The position numbers were made by a program, and so were the translations under genes. 64,000 nucleotides of DNA from Chamaecrista fasciculata (Eukaryota; Streptophyta; Magnoliopsida; Fabales; Fabaceae): the NCBI GenBank assembly GCA_003254925.1, contig QANZ01019608.1, positions 8,598 to 72,597 of the forward strand, given 5' to 3'. This document shows positions 1 through 10,658 of this stretch, in pieces. Each line of letters starts with the position of its first letter. The stretch's first letter is position 1. Below the pieces are notes generated by a model, which made no database searches, was not told where the DNA came from, and worked only from the letters and a program-made list of their open reading frames with translations.

Positions 1-1385
1 AAAATAAAATTGTAAAATGTCCCAAAACTCTTCCAAACATTCCAGTTTAGTCCTTAAAAGTATTAAAAACCCTAAACCCTAAACCCTAAACCCCAAACCC
101 TAAACCCTAAACCCTAAAACCCTAAACCCGAAACCGTAAAACCTAAACCCTAAACCCTAAAACCCTAAAATCCTAAAATTGTAAAGTGTCCCAAAATTCT
201 TCTAAACATTTCAATTTAGTCCTTCAACTCTAAAACCTCAAACCCTAAAACCCCAAATCCCAAACCCAAAACTCTAAAACCCCAAACCCTAAACCCTAAA
301 ATCCAAAACCCCAAACTCTAAAATCCCAAACCCCAAATTCTAAAACCTTAAACCCTAAATTGTAAAACCCCAAACCCTAAAATTCCAAACCCCAAACCCT
401 AAACCCCAAAACCCCAAACCCTAAAACCCCAAACCCTAAACCCTAAAACCCTAAAATCCTAAAATTGTAAAGTGTCCCAAAATTCTTCCAAACATTTCAA
501 TTTAGTCCTTAAACTCTAAAACCCCAACCCCCAAAATCCCAAACCCAAAACCCTAAAACCCAAAACCCCAAACCTAGATCCTAAAATCCCATACCCCAAA
601 CTCTAAAACCCTAAACCCCCAAACTCTAAAACCTCAAACCCCAAACACAAACCCTAAACACTAAAACCCCAAATGATCAGAATTGTGACTGTACATTAAA
701 GTTCAACAATTGTGACGTGTAACAGTATTATTCAAATCAGTCCCCGAATTTATCAAAATTGTTCAATATGTTAGACAAATTGGTCCTCTAATTAAATGAA
801 TAGATAATAAACCAAAGAATTTAGGGTATGGGATTTTAGGGTTTGGGGTTTTAGAGTTTGGGGTTTGGGGTTTTAGGTTTTAGGGTTTGGGGTTCAAGGT
901 TTAGGGTTTGGGATTTTAGGGTTTGGGGTTTAGGGTTTTAGAGTTTAGGGTATGGGATTTTAAGGTTTGGGGTTTGGGGTTATAGAGTTTAAGGTTTTAG
1001 GATTTGGGGTTTGGAATTTTAGGGTTTGGGGTTTTACAATTTAGGGTTTAAGGTTTTAGGATTTGGGGTTTGGATTTTTAGGGTTTGGGGTTTGGGATTT
1101 TAGGGTTTAGGGTTTGGGGTTTTAGTTTTGGGTTTGGGGTTTGGGGTTCTAGGGTTTGAGGTTTTAGAGTTGAAGGACTAAATTGAAATGTTTAGAAGAA
1201 TTTTGAGACACTTTACAATTATAGAATTTTAGGGTTTTTGGGTTTAGGGTTTAGGTTTTAGGGTTTGCGGTTTAGGATTTTATCGTTTAGGGTTTAGGGT
1301 TTAGGATTTAGGGTTTAGGGTTTTTAATACTTTTAAGGACTAAACTAGAATGTTTCGAAGAGTTTTGGGAGATTTTACAATTTTA
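1..1385. repeat. Foldback element of degenerate telomere-like repeats
   Basis: Positions 60-660 are degenerate CCCTAAA-type repeats; 825-1345 are the same motif on the other strand (TTTAGGG). The arms pair beyond the telomere-like motif: the stretch at 1-60 (tcccaaaactcttccaaaca) reappears inverted near 1325-1380, and the stretch around 183-235 reappears inverted near 1145-1215. The unpaired centre is about 661-825. This is one large inverted repeat, not a chromosome end, and its left end lies outside the window. No gene is visible. Sequence variants (CCCCAAA, CCCTAAAA, CCAAATC) show long decay. Confidence 0.85.
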
Positions 1386-1730
1386 TTTTGAGGATTTGTG
1401 ACTAAAATGAATGAAGATGATGAAAAAGAGGGGAAATTGAGAATAATGAGATAAAAATATAACACAGGGACCTATTTGAATTTTGAATGAAATATTTTTT
1501 TTTATTATTAATGCCGATGTGGCACGCACAGTTGGCTTTTTCTTTTTTTTGAGTTTTCCAACTGCTGACATGGCACTTAACGTGCCACGTCAGCAGTTAA
1601 CGGCTTCGGGGACCAATTTGACTAACGTTAGTAAAATTCGGGTACCTATTTGTCAATTTCCATAAACCAGGGACCAATCTGTCAGCGACCCAATAATCCA
1701 GGGACCAATTTGGGAGTTTACTCGATTTTT
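1386..1730. repeat. Outer flank of the telomere-like foldback element
   Basis: This stretch has no gene. It contains a short palindrome-like segment (about 1562-1600: ctgacatggcac / gtgccacgtcag) and repeated gggaccaattt-type motifs ending near 1725. Such motifs recur at the ends of many non-autonomous elements in this window, so this is probably the right terminal part of the element to its left. Confidence 0.45.
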
Positions 1731-2222
1731 ATTGTTATTTCTAATCTGAACAATTGATATAGATTATTTATCTTTCATGTGTGTCAACGGAAAAAAGAAA
1801 AGTTCGTATTCTTAACAATAAATTGGGAATAAATTTATGATTAATTTTTATCTCTAATTTGTGATTAAAAATAGTTTTTTTTATCAACTCACTTATTAAG
1901 GCACGTAGAAAAATAAAATAATCTATCTCAGGGTGCCTACAAAAAAAATAATTAATCTCAAATGTCCATATTATAAATAATGATAAAAACTCAAAGAAAT
2001 CATATTTTGAAGACAAAAATGGAATAAATATGAAAGTTAAAAAATTAAAATAAAATAAAAAAGTTTTAAGATTAAAATAAAAATTACTTCATAATTAGAG
2101 GATTGTTTCAGCCAAAATTTTATTAACGACAATCCCAGGAAGTAATAACTAGTAAGCGCTTTATACATCAACTGAGAAGAATATGATTAAATTTCTTTAT
2201 TACTTTATACATTATTATTATA

Positions 2223-2400
2223 ATGAGACCAACGGTGAGACGTTTTCAAAAGTTAGGGGACCAAAATTGCAATAAAAAAAGTTAGGGGACCAAATTGAGA
2301 CTTTTGCGAAAGTTATGAGACCAAAATTGCAACAAAAAAAGTTAAGAGACCAAATGGAGACCTTTACGAAAGTTAGGGGACCACAAGTGCACTTAAGCCC
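2223..2400. mobile_element. Right half of a MITE (complete at 16120-16519)
   Basis: This fragment contains the repeated motif of gttaggggaccaaaattgc and ends in aagtgcacttaagccc. The complete element in the other segment copy starts with the inverse, ggcttaagtgcacttttgg. Here the left arm is missing and the junction is at the ATT repeat around 2210-2222. Open reading frames across it are translations of the repeat, not genes. Confidence 0.7.
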
Positions 2401-2786
2401 AAAATTAATATTAATTGGACAAGAGTCCCTTCTCTTTTGCTTCACCATAAAAAGTTCTTTCCATTTGTACATTTCCTCTATTTTCGTCCCAAATCTGAAA
2501 CACTCACTCGCAAACCAATACACCTTCACATCGATCCCTTCAAACTGACAAGGAAGCAAAATTTAGGTCACACCAATTCAGTAATTAAGTTTTGTTTTTC
2601 TATTTTTTTTTTTGGGATGGATCCTTAAAGTTTTTTTTTTCTTACATTTTTTTAGAGTATGAGAGAGAAAGGAAAAGAAAAAAAGAGAGACAAAGAAAAA
2701 ATATAGGTCATATATATTTTTATTTTATGAAATTCATATTTTTTTTCTTTCATTTTCCCTTTCTCTCTCAAATTTCACAAGAAATG

Positions 2787-3155
2787 TGTTGGGATTCCTG
2801 CAAAATTCCAAGTCCCACATCGGTGGGTTTGAAAAATGAGTGGGTGAGGAAACCTATAAATAGAGAGAATTTTTCACCTTAAAAGGTACCATAACTTACA
2901 TAGAAATCCTAAAGGGTGTAATAAGATTTGGGTAGTTATGTGTCATTTGTGAGAAAGAGTTTCAATTTTTTTCGTTCAAAAATTGTATCGAGCAGGGTTT
3001 GTAATTTTGTCTGTGTAAAAATTACGAATAGTGAAGTTTGTCCCCGTAGGGTTGTGGAGTATGTCTTGAGGCACCGAACCACGTTAAAGTTTTTGTGTTC
3101 GTTTCACCGTTTCCTCTTCCTTTATTTGTTGTGTAGGTTGCGCTTTCGCCCAACA
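2787..3155 (+). mobile_element. Solo LTR of a retrotransposon with 5-bp target duplication
   Basis: The sequence starts TGTTGGG and ends CCCAACA, a perfect 7-bp terminal inverted repeat of LTR type. AAATG lies on both sides (2782-2786 and 3156-3160). Inside are a TATA box (tataaata, about 2855) and the motif agtcccacatcggtggg, which I recall from plant LTRs. There are no internal domains, so this is a solo LTR left by recombination. The counterpart in the downstream segment (from 16905) has lost its right part near 17187, so the insertion predates the segmental duplication. Confidence 0.85.
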
Positions 3156-3642
3156 AAATGCATTTATAAGAACATGCAAAGGATCCATTCCCATTTTTTA
3201 AAGTTTTATCTCAATTAATTCAAATTCGATCTATATCATTATGTATATGGTATTAATCTTAAGAAAAAACTTATTATTTTGTTCATACATTTATATTGAC
3301 TCAATTAATTAGTCTCTAAATAATTAATATATACTTCATATTGACACCAACAAGGTGAAAAATGTAAGTGAAATTTCACTTACATATCATATGTGCCAAG
3401 TGTTCAATTCAAAAAAAAAAAAATTGACACGTAGGCAAAAAAAATTGAAGAAAGCGTTGAAAAAAATTTCTCTTTGAGCATTTACAGAGGTATTTATAGA
3501 TCATCTACCAACAAGTCTTCATATTGTAGCAGAAATCGAACTCACGACGTTATAAATTATGAGTTAACTTATTACCAACTGGGTCACAATTTATTATTAG
3601 TGACTTGTGTGTATATATTTGAGTTGAGGGATTTTTTTTTAG

Positions 3643-4285
3643 AGTAAATTGCAGTTTGGTACCCTGTAGTTAGTGGCGGTTCCACTTTGGTACCCTGAAA
3701 GAAATTTTTTTTTATTTTGGTGCCCCGTGGTTTGCTCCGTTAGCGAATTGGTCCCTTGTGCTTATTTTCTGTTAGGATTTAACGGTTGTGACCACGTTAA
3801 AATATCAAAAACTTCCCAACAAGTCTTCTCATATGCGTTTAAATCCTTTCTCTTTACTAAAAGGGATCAAAACCTAAAGAAAATAAAAATTAAAGGGTAC
3901 ATTATGTAAATGGCCAACAATTTCCCAGGTAAAACTAAAAAATTTCCCTTGTTTCTTCTCAAATCTCAAACCCCAAATCCTTCATCTTCTCGATCCTCTG
4001 AAAATGGCTAACAATTATACCTAGAGATTATTATTAATTATTAATTATTTCCCTTGTTTCTTTCTTTTAGTAAAAAGAAAGAACTTAAATGTATAAGATA
4101 AGACTTGTTGAGAGGTTTTTGACATTTTAACATAATCACAACCGTCAAATCGTAACAGAAAATAAGCACACGAGACCAATTCGCTAATAGAGCAAACCAC
4201 GGGGCACTAAAATGAAAAAAAATCTTCTTTCATGGTATTAAAGTGGAACTGCCCCTAACCACAGGGTACCAAACTACAATTTATC
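3643..4285. mobile_element. Inverted-repeat element, version without captured gene
   Basis: The ends are inverted copies of gtaaattgcagtttggtacc. The arms include a segment matching ccaacaagtcttctc and its inverse. The middle is short here: after the motif atccttcatcttctcgatcc the sequence passes directly to AT-rich DNA. The corresponding element at 17617-18704 has about 450 bp more at this point, an ACC synthase gene fragment. Confidence 0.7.
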
Positions 4286-4870
4286 TTTTTTTTTTTTTAA
4301 ACTATAATCATCCAATATATGAATTGATATAATCGAATTTGAATTAGTTAAAACAAAATTTTTTAGAAAGACGGATAGACAACCCAAAAAAATAGAAGAG
4401 TAATTAAAAACTGATAAGTGAAGGAATCAATATGAAGTATATATTACTAATTATTTAGAGACCTTAGTAAGCCTCGAATGCCCAACTCGCCTAAACTTTT
4501 AGCTAAGAAAAAATCTTAAAAAATAGTTACATCGACAATAACTCATTTAAAATGGACACAAAACTATTTATGAAATGAATCTATTGTTGGTATTAATTTC
4601 TAATTTTGTAGCCTGTGTTGTCTTGGTCAGTGATTAGCTTAATGCCTGCATACATATCTATCTATCGTAGCCACAATAATGTGAGTCTCTCTCGTAGCTC
4701 TTTGCTTTTGCTCTTGCTTACATTACATTAATTAGTCCTACTCCTACAACTAGAGTAATATATCCTTCATTGGATTCACTGCATATATATATATATAATT
4801 GCTCTGTTTTGGTGCTGTAATTGAAAAATAATAAGGATATATATATATAGAGAGAGAGAGATCTAGAGAG

Positions 4871-5052
4871 ATGGGTGGGGAGAAGAAGGAGATAAAGAAG
4901 ATAGAAAACGCAACGGCTCGGCAGGTGACATTCTCGAAGCGAAGGAGAGGACTGATGAAAAAAGCAGAAGAACTCTCTGTTCTCTGTGATGCAGATGTTG
5001 CTCTTCTTCTTTTTTCTTCCTCTGGCAACCTCTTCCATTATTCCAACTTAAG
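4871..5052 (+). pseudogene. Orphan SVP-like MADS-box exon 1, upstream duplicate
   Basis: This exon encodes 60 residues plus two bases: an [20 protein letters not shown] start, then the MADS box through [11 protein letters not shown]. By eye it is identical to the exon at 19297-19478, including the 5' UTR with TATA and GA repeats and the splice donor after AACTTAAG. No exons 2-8 follow: DNA between 5999 and 10500 has no K-box coding sequence. It is either a truncated gene duplicate or an alternative first exon and promoter for the downstream gene, which would need a 16-kb intron spanning the F-box gene. Unspliced, the frame runs only about 19 residues into the intron. Confidence 0.85.
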
Positions 5053-5975
5053 GTCTCTTCTTTCTCTCTCCTTTCACTACCCATTTTTTTTTCACTCAAC
5101 ATTCATATAGAGAGTTTGTCTGATTTATTTTTTATCTATCATGGAATTTTCTACGTAGATTTATATTCTCTAAACCAAAATATTACTACTCTAAAATTTT
5201 TTTGACATCTTCATCTTTATCTTCGCAAGCCTTATACCACGTAAGAAATGCCATAGTGGATAAAAAATAAATCAGGGATGTTTTATTTATCCAGTCATCT
5301 TGCCACATATTCAATTCAGAACAAAAAATTAAAACACAAGTAAAAAAAATTGACACATAAACATTGAGTCAAAATTAGGGGCATAATTGAAACTAATGTT
5401 TTATATTGGGGGCACAACTGACACAAATGAAACGTTAGAGGCATAACTGAAAATCACCGCAAACGTTAGGGGCACGAAAGGGTCTTTTACCTTTATTTTT
5501 CCAACTTAAGGTCTCTTCTTTCTCTCTCTTCTCTTCCTTTCTCTCTCCTCTCACTACCCATTTTTTTTTTCACTCAACATTCAGGGAATGATTCATATAC
5601 AGAGTTTCTCTGATTTAATTTTTTATTCGTCATGGAATTTCCTACGTGGATTTACATTCTCTAAACCAAAAAATTACTACCCTAAAATTTTTTTGACATC
5701 TTCATCTTTATCTTCGCAAGCCTTATACCACGTAGGAAATGCCATGGTGGATAAAAAATAAATCAGAGATATTTTATTTATCCAGTCATCTTGCCACATA
5801 TTCAATTCAGAACAAAAATTTAAAACACAAGTAAAAAAAATTGACATATAAACATTGAGTCAAAATTGGGGGCATAATTGAAACTAATGTTTTATATTGG
5901 GGGCACAACTGACACAAATGAAACGTTAGGGGCATAACTGAAAATCACCGCAAATGTTAGGGGCACAAAAGGGTC
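5046..5975 (+). repeat. Tandem duplication of exon 1 end and intron flank
   Basis: About 450 bp starting with ccaacttaaggtctcttctt is present twice in tandem (5043-5495 and 5500-5975). It includes the last few codons of exon 1, the donor site and the repeat motif ggggcataactgaaaatc. The downstream segment has only one copy (19469-19945), so the duplication happened after the segments separated, or was lost there. Confidence 0.8.
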
Positions 5976-5998
5976 TTTTACCTTTATTTTTTTTTATT

Positions 5999-7316
5999 AG
6001 AATATGTGTATTGTGACAATCCTGGCAAAGCAACACGTGAAATCCACAGAACAAAATTAGTGAAAATTTATTTAGTAAAACAAAAGTGATGCATACAAAT
6101 ATCCACTTCAAAAATAATAAATTTAATTTCTCACAAGAATCTCTGTAGCAGAATAAATCAATGACATATTAAGAGAAAAACTCATTAGCTCGATCCTCAT
6201 TTCAGCTTTATAATCCCCTACCCTCTATTAAAATTGAGCTCCAAACTTTATATCGTACTGTTACTTTCCACACAAGTACAGATAGTAAAATCATCTTTAG
6301 CATAATATATTACATCCTAAAGGTCTGTAACTTCATCACTTGTTGATTAGCCAAGATTCTAAATATACTATAAATGCAAATGATATAAATATATAATACA
6401 GACATCTGCATCTATATTGGATTTATGGTTCAATTATCTGAACAGAAATATGACTATTCAACCAATTATATTTCAACTTTGTTGAACGCTGGCATTCTGA
6501 GATTCATTTACAGTAAGACCTTCATTTTAATCTAACAGAAGTATTACAATTTAGACACTGGCTGATTCAGTCTTTTGAGTGGATCACCGCTAGCCATATT
6601 CAACTTCTTTTAGTTACACTAGTTTTATATATAAACTAATATGTAAAGAAAGACTAAACTTCATAAAACTTGCAAGTTTCAACTATTATAATTTTACAAG
6701 TGTTAAATTACATTTTGTATTTTAATATATTGATTTAGATATTTTATTTATTTAATTAAAAAAATTGTACTTATTTTTCTTTCAAAATATTATAATTTTA
6801 CAAGTGTTAAATTTTGATTAATTATACATGTGTATATATTAATTTGGATTTTTTTTATCTCTTTATTTAAACAAATTATACTTAGTTAAAAGATGATATT
6901 TTTTATAATTAAAAATTTAAATTTAATTTATATTAAAAATCTTCATTTATAATTGTGGTAATATGAAATAAAAATAAACTATTTTCAAGAATCGATAAAT
7001 GAATATTATATATATATATTTAAATACAAACTCAAAATTTAAATGACAAACATCTGAAAAAATGAATAGAAAATTTATTTCTTATACTTTATATTTCTAC
7101 AACTAATTTATAGCTTAGTTTTGTCTTTCTCTTTGGAAAAATTTCACACTTAATGTTTAGTTAATTACTATACTTCTCTAATTTTTAAAAAAATTACTAT
7201 ACTTCTCTAAATACTCAAGAACCTTTTTAAATAAATATTAAATAAACATTGATGGAATGAAAAGAAGTTAATCTTGTAAATGAAACTTATTGCATACATA
7301 TAATGGATTATATTTA
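5999..7316. other. AT-rich intergenic DNA, no gene seen
   Basis: This is very AT-rich sequence with scattered short repeats such as tataattttacaagtgttaaat (present twice near 6690 and 6790). I see no coding exon, RNA gene or complete element. Here the upstream segment copy diverges from the downstream one, where SVP exons 2-8 would be expected. Confidence 0.5.
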
Positions 7317-8569
7317 GGCCAAAGTCCTATTTTGGTCCCCCAGTTATGTTCAGTGTTCCAAATTGGTCCCCCAGTTATTTTTCGTTCCATATTAGTCCCC
7401 CAGTTTTGCAAAACTTGGCAAAGTTGGTCCCTCTAACAGTTTCCATCGATTTTTTCGTTAAAGAAAAGACAAAATTGATTTTCAACTCCTAAAAGTTTAA
7501 ATTTTTTACATCAAGAACCTTTGTCTCCATAATAGGACCAAAATGTAAGAAATAAGAAATAACTTGGGGGGTTTTAGTTTATTTCAAAAAAAAAAATAAT
7601 CTCTCTCTCTCTCTCTCATCAATAACCCTTTCCGTTTCGTTTTCTCCGGCGTGTGTTCGCCGCCGTTAATCTCCTCCTCCGCCGCCGTCGCCGCTGCTGC
7701 ACTTCCTGGTCTCTCGAATGGTCCTTCGTCTTGCATCGAAGAGGTTAGCCTCGTCGAGGAAGTCTCTGCGACGGTAATTGATGATTGGGTAATTATTATT
7801 AGTCGATGTGGTTTGAGTGGAAAAGCTTTCTATCTCGAATAGATCGGAGCTCGCGTTGCTCGCTACGTCGTCGTCGATGATTCGTGACTTGGGGCATGGT
7901 GGCGGGAATGGGAAATTATTCGGACGGTGGTCTCTGTGGTTGTTTTTTCGTGAAACAAAGTTTGCAGATGGTTCGATATTGGGGGGTCGGAAGATTTCCA
8001 ACGATTCCCGGCGTGGATCTTCATCGATTTCGTTCAGATTTTGGAGTTTTATGGCGGCGGGGTTAGGGTTTAAAACAGGAAAAGTGAAGCCGTCAGTGAA
8101 GGGCCTTATAGAGGCGACAACTCTCTGCGACTGGAAAATTGCAGGAGGAAGAACTTGAGTCTCGGTGGATTGGAGTCTTTGAGATTTGCCGACAAACATA
8201 AACAGCGACGGAGGAGGAGATTAACGGCGACGAACACACGCCGGAGAAAACGAAACGGAAAGGGTTATTGATGAGAGAGAGAGAGAGATTATTTTTTTGT
8301 TTGAAATAAACTAAAACCCCGAAGTTATTTCTTATTTCTTACATTTTGGTCTGATTATGGAGACAAAGGTTCTTGGTGTAAAAAATTTAAACTTTTAGGA
8401 GTTAAAATTAATTTTGTCTTTTCTTTAACGGAAAAATGGATGGAAACTGTTAGAGGGACCAACTTTGCCAAGTTTTGCAAAACTGGGGGACTAATATGGA
8501 ACGAAAAATAACTGGGGGACCAATTTGAAACACTGAACATAACTGGGAGACCAAAATAGGACTTTGGCC
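7317..8569. mobile_element. Mutator-like element with long inverted ends carrying a host gene fragment
   Basis: The element begins ggccaaagtcctattttgg and ends with the exact inverse. The inverted arms are about 360 bp each (7317-7685 and about 8205-8569) and extend through a CT repeat and a GC-richer part (ttctccggcgtgtgttcgc). The 520-bp centre is much more GC-rich than the surroundings and holds a fragment resembling a phytochrome kinase substrate gene. No transposase is present. No clean target duplication is seen. The same ends occur at 24756-25932 and, as a single end, at 45155. Confidence 0.8.
7666..8199 (-). pseudogene. PKS-like gene fragment inside the element
   Basis: A 177-codon open frame contains DEDPRRESLEIFRP and, further on, SNASSDLFEIESF. 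Both resemble conserved blocks of phytochrome kinase substrate (PKS) proteins, plasma-membrane-associated signalling proteins of phototropin and phytochrome responses. From family memory, a PRKSLEVF-like block precedes a SDASSDLFEIES block in PKS proteins. The rest of a PKS protein is missing and the frame ends inside the element's inverted arm, so this is a captured fragment rather than a working gene. The frame being open over 530 bp suggests fairly recent capture or some selection. Confidence 0.6.
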
Positions 8570-8710
8570 TATATATATATGTGTGTGTGTGATATAATTG
8601 TATAACTACTAATGTGAATATGTGATCAAATGATATTAAATAATAGAGAGACAACTTGTTAAAGTGACAAACTCCATGTTTTGGAAAAAATTCAAAAGAG
8701 AAAATAAACA

Positions 8711-8989
8711 ATTCGATTCTTGAAAGATTACCAAGTTAATAATTCAATTTATGAAAGTTTGAAATACACATTTAGTCTTTGAAAGATTAAAACAATATAT
8801 TCTTTAATCTTTGAAAGATTAAATTGTTATATTAATTTACCAAAAGAAAATTGTTATATTATTTAATTAGTCCATGAAAATGATTAATAATTATACTGTT
8901 TTGATCTTTCAAAGGCTAAACAGTGTATTTCAATCTTTCAAGGATTAATTTGCCAACTCGATAATCTTTTAAGAATTGAATTGTTAATC
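8711..8989. repeat. Inverted-repeat MITE
   Basis: A left arm with tcttgaaagatta, caattta and gtctttgaaagattaaaac pairs with a right arm with gttttgatctttcaaagg and aatcttttaagaattg. The element is AT-rich and non-coding. A related inverted repeat sits in the dehydratase-like gene intron near 37530-37735. Confidence 0.6.
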
Positions 8990-10500
8990 TACTCAGATTA
9001 AAATTTGACCCCTCAAAATATGTATAATTACAGTTTTCATTGTACAATAACCATAGGAAAGGGGTGTTGTTGGCCTTGTATTAATTGCTATGAACTTCAA
9101 GAGTACACAACAATATGTAAAAAGTTAACTGTTTTTATGAACTTTAAAAAAAGTAAGGCAAAAGTACTAATTTCATCTCCAAATTTTATATCAACAGTCA
9201 ATTTTGTCCCCAATTTTTTTTTGTTGTCAATTTCATCCTCAATGTTTCACATTTTGGTTAATTTTATCCTTAAAGGGGTTTTTCGTTTTTTTTTTTCTGT
9301 TTAAGAAATCTATTTGTCAAAGATAATTATTGTTCTGGACTGATTTGTAATTAATCAAAGACCTCAGTGAAAGACAAATTTTGATAGATTGGAGGATTTC
9401 TAAATAACAAATATAGAGAGAGACCAAATAGGTGAGTTATAAAATTGGAGCCAAGTCAAATTTGACCATGGTTTTCAAACTCACGTTTGAGATCGTAGAA
9501 ACGCACTTTTTACGTTTTCACATAGTCAAACTTGGTCACGTCACGTCTCATACTAACTCGAAAATGGCATAAACTCAGATGGAATCGATTAAATTCGGAC
9601 TAACTCGATTAAAAATGCAAGCTAAGACCGAGTTGAGCGAGTTTGCTTCTTTGGTGTCTACATAGAAAAGCGATTTTGACAAATAGTTACACATATGACA
9701 TTAATATGTAACATTATTTAGCATGCCACGTATGCACTTAACAGCCAACAAGTCATCGACGTAAGTAAGAAAGAGAGGTGCTGGGACTAGCTGATTGGCA
9801 TTTTTAATTATTGAGAGACCAAATAGTGTATTTCATTAATGCAGGGACCAAAATATTAAAACTGTGAAAAATAAGGGATCAAATAGTAGGTTTCCTCATT
9901 TCTTTTTTGCCAAAAATATTGCATTGCCTCATTAACGCGGCTTTTAATATCATTGCTTCAAACGTAAAAATTATATTCTCGTTATCTCGTAGATGAGTAG
10001 GAATCTAAGATTTTAAGTTTGAATTTTCAAATATATTTTAGATATATTCACTAAAATTTTAAATCTGATTATCCTTAAGTATTTTCTGTTATCTTTTAAA
10101 TATCAGAATATCTTTGCTTATCAAAAATATCATAATATCTTTATATATATTTGTAACATCTTTTAATTATATGGATATATTTATAAGTATATGGAATAAT
10201 ATCTTATAATTATTTTCTTAAAAATCGTCTTAAATATTTGAATTATTGTTTAAAATATTTTTTTTAACAAATATCATACAGTCGCATACCAAAATTCTAT
10301 TGTTAAATAATTAATATCCTTTGTTATATATGGACGTCAGTATGTTTGGAAAAGAAAATATATATATTATAATGACTAAAATACATTTTTTTCAAATATA
10401 AGTTAAGATTTATATCTTATATATATTTGTTTTCGAAAAAAGATTTATATCTTGTATATATCTTTTCCGTTATATAGTATACTCAGATCAAGAATAATAA
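8990..10500. other. Intergenic DNA with one dispersed repeat
   Basis: Near 9158-9275 there is a repeat of the form tttcatctccaaattttat ... gtcaatttcatcctcaa, which also occurs at 44588-44800 and in SVP intron 4. The remainder is AT-rich with no visible gene or RNA. Confidence 0.5.
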
Positions 10501-10560
10501 GTAAAATGGTAATTCCTTAACAAAAAGAAATTGTAGTTGCACTTGAATTTTGAAATCTGT

Positions 10561-10577
10561 TGTGTATATATATATAT
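10561..10577 (+). promoter_or_regulatory. Candidate TATA region of the F-box gene
   Basis: A gtatatatatatatga stretch lies about 90 bases before the F-box gene start codon, a plausible TATA position for a short 5' UTR. TA repeats are common throughout this window, so the call is weak. Confidence 0.3.
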
Positions 10578-10658
10578 GAGGCCTCTGGAAAGATCAACTC
10601 ATAGTGAAGTGTTCTACAATTTTTTTCTAAGAGTGTTCCATAAGTAAGTGATATAGAG

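Larger units (their letters stand above)
1731..5998 (+). repeat. Duplicated segment, upstream copy
   Basis: Almost the whole stretch is repeated in the same orientation at 14963-19953. The offset is 13232 at the left edge and 14426 at the MADS exon, so the downstream copy has about 1.2 kb more. The main differences are: the downstream copy has about 880 bp extra (15460-16340) including a K-box exon relic; its copy of the LTR is truncated; its inverted-repeat element holds an ACC synthase fragment; and the upstream copy has a tandem duplication of the exon 1 flank. Homology stops abruptly near 5998, before any MADS exon 2. Confidence 0.85.

Noticed and set aside
1..1385. True telomere or chromosome fusion point
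   Set aside because: Repeats are strongly degenerate, and non-telomeric sequence in the arms is also inverted, which points to a foldback element.
2218..2628. Open frames of 60-113 codons on both strands (also 16340-16678)
   Set aside because: They translate the MITE arms and duplicate exactly with the segment; no domain and no codon bias.
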